Assembly (NCBI RefSeq): GCF_028281565.1
Contig: NZ_JANQJQ010000043.1
Location: 186,001-250,000 of the forward strand
DNA length: 64,000 bases
Direction: 5' to 3'
DNA from: Seonamhaeicola sp.
Lineage (GTDB): Bacteria; Bacteroidota; Bacteroidia; Flavobacteriales; Flavobacteriaceae
Part shown: piece by piece, positions 1-8,384 of the stretch
How positions within the stretch are numbered: position 1 is the first letter of the stretch
Layout of the letters: each line of letters starts with the position of its first letter
Program-made: the position numbers and the translations under genes
Notes under the pieces: generated by a model
The model's database searches: none
What the model was told of the DNA's origin: nothing
What the model saw: the letters and a program-made list of their open reading frames with translations, nothing else

Positions 1-636
1 ATATATAAGGAAGCCACCAAATTCCTTGAAAGAAAGAAATCTGGCGATGTCGATATTCCGGAAGTTAGGGACATCAAAGGGCTCATTCGTAAAGGGGAGG
101 CTAGAGCCACTAGTTATTTTGTGGGACTTAAGGAGGAACAAATACACTTCATGAACTTACCTTTCTACGAAACGGGAACCATTGAGAAGAGACCTATTGG
201 AGAAGAGGATATAAAGATAACAGTGGATTTGATAGAGCAAATAAAACCGCATCAAGTCTATGCGGCAGGAGACCTTGCAGATCCACATGGTACTCATAAG
301 GTGTGTTTGGATGTTATATTCGAGGCCATGAAGTGTCTTAAGCCAAAGAAATTCATGAAGGAATGTTGGCTGTGGCTTTACAGAGGTGCATGGCAGGAAT
401 GGGGTATTGACGAGATAGAGATGGCCGTACCTATGGGGCCAGACCAAGTATTGGACAAGCGTTACGGGATTTTTAAGCATCAGTCGCAAAAGGATGGGGT
501 GGTGTTTCAAGGAACTGATAGCAGAGAGTTTTGGCAACGTGCAGAGGATAGAAACAGTGAGACTGCCGAAATTTATGATAAGCTTGGGCTATCTCATTAT
601 GCGGCTATGGAAGCTTTTGTAAGATGGGAATACTGA
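1..636 (+). CDS. nagB: NagB-type glucosamine-6-phosphate deaminase, C-terminal PIG-L domain (5' partial)
   Basis: The reading frame is open from base 1, so the gene starts before the window; the GTG at 121 is internal. The visible 211 residues resemble the PIG-L (LmbE-like) deacetylase domain that Bacteroidota carry at the C-terminus of a long glucosamine-6-phosphate deaminase. Matching stretches are IKGLIRKGEARA, FMNLPFYETG and the metal-site-like DPHGTHKVC. The full-length fused protein is usually about 640 residues, so only the last third is here; the isomerase/deaminase domain itself is not visible. The family converts glucosamine-6-phosphate to fructose-6-phosphate and ammonia in the cytoplasm. 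The downstream GlmM-type mutase acts on neighbouring metabolites, so an amino-sugar neighbourhood is plausible. An independent PIG-L deacetylase is the main alternative. Confidence 0.75.
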   Translation: MYKEATKFLERKKSGDVDIPEVRDIKGLIRKGEARATSYFVGLKEEQIHFMNLPFYETGTIEKRPIGEEDIKITVDLIEQIKPHQVYAAGDLADPHGTHKVCLDVIFEAMKCLKPKKFMKECWLWLYRGAWQEWGIDEIEMAVPMGPDQVLDKRYGIFKHQSQKDGVVFQGTDSREFWQRAEDRNSETAEIYDKLGLSHYAAMEAFVRWEY

Positions 637-783
637 TTGTAAATATTAAATTAAGATTAATAGCGCTCTTAATAGTTTAGTTTAGTTGATAGGCCGTTTC
701 CCAATGAGTTAACCATGATTGTTCAAACTAGGGGCGGTCTTCTTAAGAATTTAGGGTAATTAGTCTTGAAACAGAGAATAAAT

Positions 784-1119
784 ATGATGTTCAAGGGGGA
801 AATAGAATACAGGTCACCCTATTATAGTTGGAAGCATAGTGAGCCGGGGATTTCGGTTGAACGCTATGAGAAGTTCGTCAACTGGGTTTCAGGTGAGTAC
901 GACCTGTTACTCCAGGATGAAACGGACGGGCTCATTGTATTCAGTCCCAATGGCTGGGTAAGCATAAACAATGCCCCCGATACCGGTGGCCAAATTAATT
1001 TAATGTTGACCGTCAACCATAAATCAAAAAAGGAATCCGACAAGATTATTTCAGAGCTCTGTGAAATATATCGGCACGTACTGAGAATAATGGAAAAACC
1101 TGTAATGATTGCTAAATAA
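784..1119 (+). CDS. small hypothetical protein of unknown function
   Basis: I do not recognise a family. The frame encodes about 111 residues from ATG 784, or 117 from a TTG at 766. I prefer 784 because it is the first ATG, immediately followed by a second ATG at 787. The protein is soluble, with no signal peptide or membrane segment. It has a central stretch rich in aspartate, glycine and asparagine (DETDGLIVFSPNGW) and an amphipathic, charged C-terminal half. It lies only 20 bases before the GlmM-type gene on the same strand, so the two are probably cotranscribed. The base composition of this stretch is somewhat more GC-rich than the polysaccharide loci that follow. A chance ORF is possible but the tight spacing argues for a real gene. 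Confidence 0.5.
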   Translation: MMFKGEIEYRSPYYSWKHSEPGISVERYEKFVNWVSGEYDLLLQDETDGLIVFSPNGWVSINNAPDTGGQINLMLTVNHKSKKESDKIISELCEIYRHVLRIMEKPVMIAK

Positions 1120-1139
1120 AAATAATAACAAAATATAGA

Positions 1140-2525
1140 ATGGCATTAATAAAATCGATTTCCGGAATTAGGGGAACCATTGGTGGAAGCGTAAATGATA
1201 ATTTAACGCCAATAGATGCGGTTAAGTTCGCCGCCTCTTATGGAACTTGGATAAAAAGAAGAAATACTAAAAAAGACCTTACTATTGTAATAGGTAGAGA
1301 TGCCAGAATCTCTGGAGATATGATAAGTAGTTTAGTAAGTAATACCCTGGTGGGTTTGGGAATTCATGTTAAGGATATTGGGCTGTCAACGACTCCAACA
1401 GTTGAAGTAGCCGTTCCCAAAGAGTCTGCCGATGGAGGTATTATCATAACTGCTAGCCATAACCCAAAGCAATGGAATGCTCTTAAACTCTTAAATGAGA
1501 AAGGTGAGTTTTTAAATGCTGAAGACGGATTAGAAATTCTAAAAATAGCGGACCAAAATGACTATATCTTTGCTGAGCTTGATGATTTAGGTAGTTACAA
1601 TGAAGAAAATGGCTATATAGATAGACATATTGATGAAGTTCTGAAACTGGGTTTGGTTAATGTTCACGCAATCAAACAATCAAAATTTAAAGTTGTAGTT
1701 GATGCTGTAAATTCAACTGGAGGAATAGCTATACCTGCATTATTAAAAAAGTTAGGAGTAGAATGTACAAAGTTATATTGCGAACCTAATGGCAAATTTC
1801 CTCATAACCCCGAACCGTTAAAGGAACACTTAACAGATATATCCGAATTGGTTATCAAGGAAAAGGCTGATTTTGGTATTGTTGTAGATCCTGATGTAGA
1901 TAGATTAGCCATTGTATGTGAAGATGGTTCTATGTTTGGAGAAGAGTATACCTTGGTGGCATGTGCTGATTACGTGCTTGGTCAATCTAAAAACAAACAT
2001 ACAGTTTCTAACCTATCCTCATCTAGAGCATTATGCGATATTACCCTAAAACATGGTGGTACATATTCCGCAAGTGCAGTAGGTGAAGTAAATGTTGTTA
2101 TTGAAATGAAAAGGACCGATGCGGTTATTGGAGGGGAAGGAAATGGAGGTATCATCTACCCTGACTCACATTATGGGAGAGATTCTTTAGTAGGAGTGGC
2201 TTTGTTTTTGTCTCATCTGGCAAACACGAAGATGTCATGTAAAGGATTGAGAAACTCTTATCCAAACTATTTCATGAGTAAAAGTAAGATAGAGCTAAAG
2301 CCAGAAATTGATGTGGATGGTTTATTAAAGAAACTAGCTAATAAATATCAGAATGAAGATGTTAATTTGATTGATGGGGTAAAAATCGATTTTGATTCTG
2401 AATGGGTTCACTTAAGAAAATCTAATACTGAGCCAATAATTAGGATTTATACAGAAAGTTTGACCCAATTGGAATCAGATAAATTGGCTAAGAAATTTAT
2501 AAAGGAAATCGAAGATATTATTTAA
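1140..2525 (+). CDS. glmM: phosphoglucosamine mutase / phosphohexomutase
   Basis: This is a 461-residue cytoplasmic alpha-D-phosphohexomutase, the usual length for the family. The phosphoserine loop TASHNP is at residues 104-109 (catalytic Ser106). The magnesium loop DPDVDR is at 250-255 (Asp250, Asp252, Asp254). A sugar-binding EGNGG motif follows, and the C-terminal phosphate-binding segment is RKSNTEPIIR. GlmM interconverts glucosamine-6-phosphate and glucosamine-1-phosphate for cell-wall UDP-GlcNAc synthesis. Bacteroidota homologues of this length are normally annotated GlmM, but a phosphomannomutase or phosphoglucomutase preference cannot be excluded from motifs alone. Proximity to the NagB-type gene supports an amino-sugar role. 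Confidence 0.85.
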   Translation: MALIKSISGIRGTIGGSVNDNLTPIDAVKFAASYGTWIKRRNTKKDLTIVIGRDARISGDMISSLVSNTLVGLGIHVKDIGLSTTPTVEVAVPKESADGGIIITASHNPKQWNALKLLNEKGEFLNAEDGLEILKIADQNDYIFAELDDLGSYNEENGYIDRHIDEVLKLGLVNVHAIKQSKFKVVVDAVNSTGGIAIPALLKKLGVECTKLYCEPNGKFPHNPEPLKEHLTDISELVIKEKADFGIVVDPDVDRLAIVCEDGSMFGEEYTLVACADYVLGQSKNKHTVSNLSSSRALCDITLKHGGTYSASAVGEVNVVIEMKRTDAVIGGEGNGGIIYPDSHYGRDSLVGVALFLSHLANTKMSCKGLRNSYPNYFMSKSKIELKPEIDVDGLLKKLANKYQNEDVNLIDGVKIDFDSEWVHLRKSNTEPIIRIYTESLTQLESDKLAKKFIKEIEDII

Positions 2526-2605
2526 ATTTTAGGTCTGTAATTCTATATGTAAGGGCTTCTTATTATATTTATTACTGGGAGATAGCTTTTTATGTTTATA
2601 ATCAA

Positions 2606-5600
2606 ATGAAAATTAAATGGGGAATATTTAGTGTTTGTTTTCTTTTCTGTTTCAAAGTACTCTTAGGACAGAACCAAGGGGCTTTTAAACAAATTTCTAT
2701 TGAACATGGACTGTCAAATAATAGAATTACTGCAATAGTTCAGGATAGTCTCGGCTTTATTTGGATAGGGACAAAAAATGGACTGAATAGATATGATGGT
2801 ACCCAATTCAAAAAATACAATCAAAAAAATAGTGGTCTGAGTTCAAACGATATTTCTTCACTTCACATTGATAAAAAGGGTAATGTTTGGATTGGTACCA
2901 TTGGAGGAGGAATAAACATTTATGATCCGATAAAAGAAAAATTTGAAGTTCATCGAAATTCCTCCACAGAAAACAATAAAATATCATCAAATGATATACA
3001 CACAATTCTTGAAGACAAACATGGAAACATTTGGATTGGAACAGAAATGGGAATTGACCTTTTCGAACCTGAATCTAATGAAATAAAAACCTATCAACAG
3101 CATAAAGGCAATTTCAATTCGCAAAATTTTATAAGTGTTTGGGCGATGCTCGAAACATTAGAAGGAGATTTGTTTATAGGTACTTATGGAACCGGATTGT
3201 ACAGGTTTGATGTGGAATCCAAAAAATTTATTTCCTGGCCAAAACCAGATAGCTATGATGGTAATTTAATGTTCGAATTTATCAATGCCTTAGAATACAA
3301 TAACCATGGCGATTTATTGGTAGGGACCAATGGGAATGGACTCATTCGGTTGAATTTAAATACTAACGTCGCCTCCAAATTTTTCAAATCAGGTCGGGGC
3401 ATTGATGCTCCTATTATTAGAACTATTTGGAATGACAACAATAATATCTGGATTGGGACCGACGGGGACGGAATAATTAAAGTAAGCAGTGGACATTCTT
3501 TAGAACAAAGCGTTGAACAATACTTATTTGACAATCGCTTAAGAGCTTCCTTGGCAAATAATACAGTAAATACAATTTTTAAGGACAACCAATCAAATAT
3601 ATGGATTGGTACGGCATGGAAGGGAATCAACATATTGGATAAACGCGTTAATAACAGTTTGTTCTATTATAGTGACGGAACAGGGTATGACGCTTCTCCT
3701 ATATTGTCGGTTTTAAAAGATGACAAAAATTTATGGATTGGAACGGACGGGAAGGGCCTGAATAAATACAATATTAATTCTAGAAAAGTTGAAAATTTTC
3801 ATGCACAAACTCAATTGCCTTTAGGTGGAGATTATGTACAACTAATTAAGAAAAAAGCGACCGGTCAATATTGGGTGGGAACTTTCGCTAATGGTCTAAT
3901 TCTTTTCGATTCCCAAAGAGGAAAAATAGAACAATTCAAAAGAAATAACTTGGTCGAAACCTCACTACCTTATAATGATGTTAGGGATTTAATAGAATTA
4001 CCGACTGGTGATTTATGGATAGGCACATGGGGAGGTGGACTAAGTTTTCTCAATTATGAAACAAAAACCTTTGAAAATTATAGGTACTCAGAAAACATAT
4101 TTAACTCATTAAGCAGTGACAATGTTATTTCTCTACTTCCGGATTCAGAAGGTATAATTTGGATAGGTACTCATGGAGGGGGTTTGAACAAGTTCGATTC
4201 TAAATCAAAAGAATTCAGGCGGTTCAAAAATATTGAGACCAATGCAAAATCTATTAGCAGTGACTATATATTTGATTTGTTGCAAGATAAAAAAGGGAAT
4301 ATTTGGTTGGCTACCAAAGAAGGTTTGAATAGGTTTGACAAAAACAACGAGTCTTTTGAAAGATTTGAAGTAGGAATAACAACTAACTCTAATACGGTTG
4401 TTTCATTAATTGATGATGATTTTGGAAATATATGGATGGGGACTAAAGATGGGATTTTTAAATATAATGTGGACAAAGAATCTATAGAGCGCATTCAAAG
4501 TAATTGGAGCGAATTTCATTTAAATTCCGTGTGCAAAGATACTCAAGGGATTCTATATTTTGGAGGGGTGGAAGGAGTGTCTTCATTTAATCCAATGATA
4601 GCCAAACATGAGAAAAATGACCCTAAAGTATATTTTACGGATTTAAAACTGTTTGAAAAAAGTGTTTCAGTAGGTGAAGGTGAAATGCTTGAAAAAAACA
4701 TTTCGGTTACCGAAAAAATAACCACAAACCATAAGCAATCAGTGATTACTTTTGAATTTTCAGCGCTAGAATTCCCTTTTAGTAAGGTTGATTATAGTGT
4801 GAAAATGGAGGGGTTCGAAACTAATTGGAGAAAGATAGGAAACCTAAGATCCGCTACATATACTAATCTTTCCGCAGGTGATTATGTTTTCAAAGTCAAA
4901 GCCAGTGATTCACATATTAATAATTCCAATAATGAAAATATAGCTTCAATAAGGTTGGAGGTATTGCCTCCGTATTGGAAAACTTGGTGGGCATATGTTT
5001 GTTATTTTATACTATTAGTCATTATTCTATGGCTTATAAAGTATTATACATTTGCTTGGATTGAGGTTAAAAATAATTTAAGACTTGAAAAATTACAACG
5101 AGAGCAAGAGGATAAAATTCATCAACTAAAACAGAGGTTTTTTACGAATATTTCACATGAGATTAGAACCCCCTTGACTTTGATTACAGGTACTATCAAT
5201 AGTCTTATGAGGAGCAATGTGAGCGCCAAAGAACAAAAACAACTAACTAACCTTAAGAGGAGTACTGGTCGTTTAATGAATTTAGTTAGTGAATTACTAA
5301 ACATCAGGAAGTTAGAAACAGGTAATATAAACTTGCACATAAGTGAAAATGATATTGTCTATTTTATTCAAGAGATTTTCTTGGCTTTTTCTCAACATGC
5401 CATATCAAATAATATTAATTATAAGATTGAGAAACCAGATACTTCCGTCTACGTTTGGTTCGATAAAATTCAGTTAGAAAAGACAATCTATAATTTGTTG
5501 ACCAATGCATTCAAGTTCACTTCGAGTGGTGATAGCATAGTTTTAAGTATTTTGAGAGAAGGTGAATTTGTGAAAATATCAGTAAAAGATACAGGAAAGG

Positions 5601-6664
5601 GGATTCCTGAAAACAAATTGCCCCACATTTTTGATAGATTCTATCAAAATGAAGATACAATTACAGATAATTTAGGATTTGGAATTGGACTTTCCATTGC
5701 TAAGGACATAGTTAAATTACACTCAGGAACGCTAACAGTGAATAGTGCTTTGAACGAAGGGAGTTGTTTTACAATAGCCTTGCCATTGGGTAATACCCAT
5801 TTTACAAGAGAACAACTCGTTCCGGGTTCTGATAGTTCTGAAGATTTGATAACACGTTATGCGAACACCTCACAAAAGGAATTTGATGGTAATGAATTTA
5901 ATAATTATCAGGTATTGATTGTTGAAGACAACCCTCATTTACTTGATTATCTCAATGAACTTTTATCTGTGAATTTCGAGGTGGTGACTGCAGATAATGG
6001 TGAAAAGGGATATGAAATAGCAAGGGAACAGTTACCTGATATTATCGTAAGTGATATAATGATGCCGATTATGGATGGCATTACTTTGTGTTCCAAGTTG
6101 AAGTCGAATATTTTAACGAGCCATATTCCGGTCATTTTACTTACTGCCAGAACTATGGTTGAAAATATTATGGAAGGATTTGAAACTGGTGCCGATGATT
6201 ATTTAGTGAAACCATTCAATGAAGATATATTAGTTGCTAGAATTAAGAATTTATTAGAAAGCAGGAGGCAATTAAGAGAAAAATTCACCAATGATATTTT
6301 GCTTAGTCCCAGGGAAATGTCATTTACCTCACCAGACCAAGAACTGCTAACTAAACTTAATAATATCATTGAAGCAAATATTGATAATTCCGAATTCCAT
6401 ATAGAAGAGTTAGCTTCAGAAATGGCAATGAGTCATTCCAACTTATATAAAAAGATTAAAGCATTAACAGGAATGACAACCGTGGCCTTTGTTAGGGATT
6501 TTCGTTTAAAAAGGGCTGCTCAACTTTTGGGGCAAAACAAAATGTCAATTATTGATGTTTGCTTTAAAGTTGGTTATACTGACCGGCGTCATTTTAGTCA
6601 GGAGTTTAAAAAGAAATTTGGTGTTACCCCTACTACCTATGCCAAAGAGAATCTTATTGGCTAA
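2606..6664 (+). CDS. hybrid two-component system sensor/regulator (HTCS)
   Basis: This 1352-residue one-protein signalling system starts with a signal peptide ending near LLGQ. Many Reg_prop beta-propeller repeats follow (recurrent IWIGT-x-G and LW/IWIGT motifs) to about residue 690. Next come a Y_Y_Y domain (about 715-770), a membrane helix (about 793-815), a HisKA domain with phospho-acceptor His851 in SHEIRTP, and an HATPase with NLLTNAF, DTGKGI and GFGIGLS. A receiver domain carries Asp1150 in VSDIMMP, and an AraC-type DNA-binding domain lies at the C-terminus. HTCS proteins bind a glycan breakdown product in the periplasm and activate the neighbouring uptake locus. The start of locus A lies 205 bases downstream on the same strand, so that is the likely target. 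Confidence 0.95.
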   Translation: MKIKWGIFSVCFLFCFKVLLGQNQGAFKQISIEHGLSNNRITAIVQDSLGFIWIGTKNGLNRYDGTQFKKYNQKNSGLSSNDISSLHIDKKGNVWIGTIGGGINIYDPIKEKFEVHRNSSTENNKISSNDIHTILEDKHGNIWIGTEMGIDLFEPESNEIKTYQQHKGNFNSQNFISVWAMLETLEGDLFIGTYGTGLYRFDVESKKFISWPKPDSYDGNLMFEFINALEYNNHGDLLVGTNGNGLIRLNLNTNVASKFFKSGRGIDAPIIRTIWNDNNNIWIGTDGDGIIKVSSGHSLEQSVEQYLFDNRLRASLANNTVNTIFKDNQSNIWIGTAWKGINILDKRVNNSLFYYSDGTGYDASPILSVLKDDKNLWIGTDGKGLNKYNINSRKVENFHAQTQLPLGGDYVQLIKKKATGQYWVGTFANGLILFDSQRGKIEQFKRNNLVETSLPYNDVRDLIELPTGDLWIGTWGGGLSFLNYETKTFENYRYSENIFNSLSSDNVISLLPDSEGIIWIGTHGGGLNKFDSKSKEFRRFKNIETNAKSISSDYIFDLLQDKKGNIWLATKEGLNRFDKNNESFERFEVGITTNSNTVVSLIDDDFGNIWMGTKDGIFKYNVDKESIERIQSNWSEFHLNSVCKDTQGILYFGGVEGVSSFNPMIAKHEKNDPKVYFTDLKLFEKSVSVGEGEMLEKNISVTEKITTNHKQSVITFEFSALEFPFSKVDYSVKMEGFETNWRKIGNLRSATYTNLSAGDYVFKVKASDSHINNSNNENIASIRLEVLPPYWKTWWAYVCYFILLVIILWLIKYYTFAWIEVKNNLRLEKLQREQEDKIHQLKQRFFTNISHEIRTPLTLITGTINSLMRSNVSAKEQKQLTNLKRSTGRLMNLVSELLNIRKLETGNINLHISENDIVYFIQEIFLAFSQHAISNNINYKIEKPDTSVYVWFDKIQLEKTIYNLLTNAFKFTSSGDSIVLSILREGEFVKISVKDTGKGIPENKLPHIFDRFYQNEDTITDNLGFGIGLSIAKDIVKLHSGTLTVNSALNEGSCFTIALPLGNTHFTREQLVPGSDSSEDLITRYANTSQKEFDGNEFNNYQVLIVEDNPHLLDYLNELLSVNFEVVTADNGEKGYEIAREQLPDIIVSDIMMPIMDGITLCSKLKSNILTSHIPVILLTARTMVENIMEGFETGADDYLVKPFNEDILVARIKNLLESRRQLREKFTNDILLSPREMSFTSPDQELLTKLNNIIEANIDNSEFHIEELASEMAMSHSNLYKKIKALTGMTTVAFVRDFRLKRAAQLLGQNKMSIIDVCFKVGYTDRRHFSQEFKKKFGVTPTTYAKENLIG

Positions 6665-6799
6665 CATTTTTAGATAAGTAATCTTAGAAAATAAAAATAG
6701 CCGTTTAATTTACTGAAATAAGTTTGAGTTATAGGAGGAAACCTCTTTAAAATAAGGGTTTTACGAAAATACCAACCTTTTATGCCGAGTTCTCAACGT

Positions 6800-6828
6800 T
6801 TTGTTTTTGAGTATTGACTATAAGTTTG
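6800..6828 (+). promoter_or_regulatory. candidate Bacteroidota sigma-ABfr-type promoter for locus A
   Basis: TTTG at 6800-6803 is followed after 17 bases by TAAGTTTG at 6821-6828. This fits the Bacteroidota -33 TTTG / -7 TAnnTTTG consensus. It lies 41 bases before the ATG of the first locus A lipoprotein, leaving a leader of about 35 bases. Transcription start is inferred, not seen. Confidence 0.55.
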
Positions 6829-6869
6829 TGTTTAACAATTCGAATTAGCTAATACTCAAAAATTTAATT

Positions 6870-8366
6870 ATGAAAAAAAACAAACTAAAAATTATTGTGT
6901 CATTACTATTTTTGGGGGCCATGGTGTTTTCATCTTGTGAAGAAGATGATATAGCCATAGTAGGCCTAGAAGAAATAGTATTGGGAGAAAGCATTATACA
7001 ATTAAATGTTGATGAAGTTCAAAAGATTGTTGTGACTCCCGCTCCTGAGAATCCAACAGAAAATGTAATTTGGTCTTCAAGCAACGAGCAAGTTGCCAAA
7101 ATTCAGTATACGGAAAACGGATTAGTAGCTGGGGTTAAAGGGATTAGTCTTGGTGATGCTATTTTAACAGCTAAAAGTGAAGGAGGCTCCATAACTAAAA
7201 CAATAGAGGTTAACGTTATAGTCAAAATTGAAAAAATTGAATTGGAGGAAGCACCTGATGGAGACCCCTCAACAACAAAGTATAATGTGATTTTTACTCC
7301 GGAAAATGCTACAATAAAAGATGTGATTTGGTCCTCAAGTGACCCAGGAGTAATTTCGGTTGACCAGAATGGAAATATAACGGCTGTATCAGCAGGTGTA
7401 GCAGTAATAACTGTTACATCAGTTCAGGGACAAAAAAGTGCTTCAGTAGAGTTGGTGGCTAGTGGAAACCCGGCTATATTGGGACTTCAGTACTGCTCTG
7501 TGGAAGGTACAGGTTCATATAATGCCGATATTATAACCACAACAGGAGCCAACGTAAATATAAATCATTCGGAGAGCCAACCTGCTAATAATTATGGCTT
7601 TTACGAAAGTGAAGTACTTGAGATTGCAGCAGAAGGATCTTTTACTTTAGAACTAACACAATCAAACACATGGTCTAAATCTAAAGTATATATTGATTGG
7701 AACGGAGATAAGGACTTCGAGGATTCTGGTGAATTGGTAATTGAGTTTGGATTGGATGATCAATTAAACGATGGCCCCTTTTCACAAGAGGTTGTAATAC
7801 CGGCCGAGGCTCAAGTAGGTGATTCTAGAATGCGAATTATTACTTCTGATGCTTGGGTTGAACATGGAATTTGTGGAGCGGTACCGAATCAAACAATAAA
7901 AGATTTCCCTGTTACAATTGGAGGGATTGCGTATTGCTCAATTTCTGGTACAGGTTCATATAATGCCGATACAATAACTACAACTGGTGCTGATATTAAC
8001 ATAAATCATGCGGGAGATCAGCCTTCGGGAAATTATATGTATTATGCAAATGAAGTATTAACTGTTACTAAAGAATCTAGTTTTGATTTGGCTTTGACCC
8101 AATCAAACAATTGGTCAAAGTCCAAAGTCTTTATAGATTGGAATGCTGATGGAGATTTTGAAGATGCAGGAGAGTTAGTTGCTGAATTTGGAGCCGACGA
8201 TCAATTAAATGATGGGCCATTCTCTCAAACAATAAACGTGCCGGCAGAAGCAGTGGTTGAGACAGTTAGAATGCGGGTCTTAACGTTAGACGCTTGGGTT
8301 GGTTATGGGCTTTGTGGAGAAGTAGCCAATCAAACCACTAAAGATTTTAAGGTAAATATTCAATAA
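6870..8366 (+). CDS. surface lipoprotein with two BIG2-like and two tandem GEVED domains
   Basis: This 498-residue protein has a lipoprotein signal (lipobox cysteine Cys23 in FSSCEEDD; the acidic residues after the cysteine fit flavobacterial surface export). Two bacterial Ig-like (BIG2) modules follow at about 30-118 and 119-200, each with a WSSS core. Two tandem GEVED domains span 208-354 and 355-498, recognised by the IDWNGDKDFEDSGE and IDWNADGDFEDAGE calcium-loop-like motifs. No catalytic motif is evident. It sits 18 bases upstream of susC, where a surface glycan-binding or ligand-capture protein could sit, although such genes usually follow susD. An adhesin-like role is an alternative. 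Expression is probably driven by the promoter at 6800 and the adjacent HTCS. Confidence 0.8.
   Translation: MKKNKLKIIVSLLFLGAMVFSSCEEDDIAIVGLEEIVLGESIIQLNVDEVQKIVVTPAPENPTENVIWSSSNEQVAKIQYTENGLVAGVKGISLGDAILTAKSEGGSITKTIEVNVIVKIEKIELEEAPDGDPSTTKYNVIFTPENATIKDVIWSSSDPGVISVDQNGNITAVSAGVAVITVTSVQGQKSASVELVASGNPAILGLQYCSVEGTGSYNADIITTTGANVNINHSESQPANNYGFYESEVLEIAAEGSFTLELTQSNTWSKSKVYIDWNGDKDFEDSGELVIEFGLDDQLNDGPFSQEVVIPAEAQVGDSRMRIITSDAWVEHGICGAVPNQTIKDFPVTIGGIAYCSISGTGSYNADTITTTGADININHAGDQPSGNYMYYANEVLTVTKESSFDLALTQSNNWSKSKVFIDWNADGDFEDAGELVAEFGADDQLNDGPFSQTINVPAEAVVETVRMRVLTLDAWVGYGLCGEVANQTTKDFKVNIQ
7491..8366 (+). repeat. in-frame tandem duplication of the GEVED domain
   Basis: The two GEVED modules start 441 bases (147 codons) apart, at 7491 and 7932. 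The 25 bases at 7506-7530 recur exactly at 7947-7971, and most of the remaining length aligns at protein level (for example NDGPFSQ in both, and NQTIKDF against NQTTKDF). This points to a fairly recent intragenic duplication. Confidence 0.85.
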
Positions 8367-8384
8367 ATATAAAAGACATTAAAT

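Noticed and set aside
121-636. GTG at 121 as the true start of a 171-residue protein
   Set aside because: The frame is open to base 1 and the upstream residues (IKGLIRKGEARA) belong to the same PIG-L domain.
3253-3633. Opposite-strand open frames inside the HTCS, SusC and sulfatase genes
   Set aside because: They are antisense to strong coding sequence, show no domain or signal, and arise from codon bias in the real genes.
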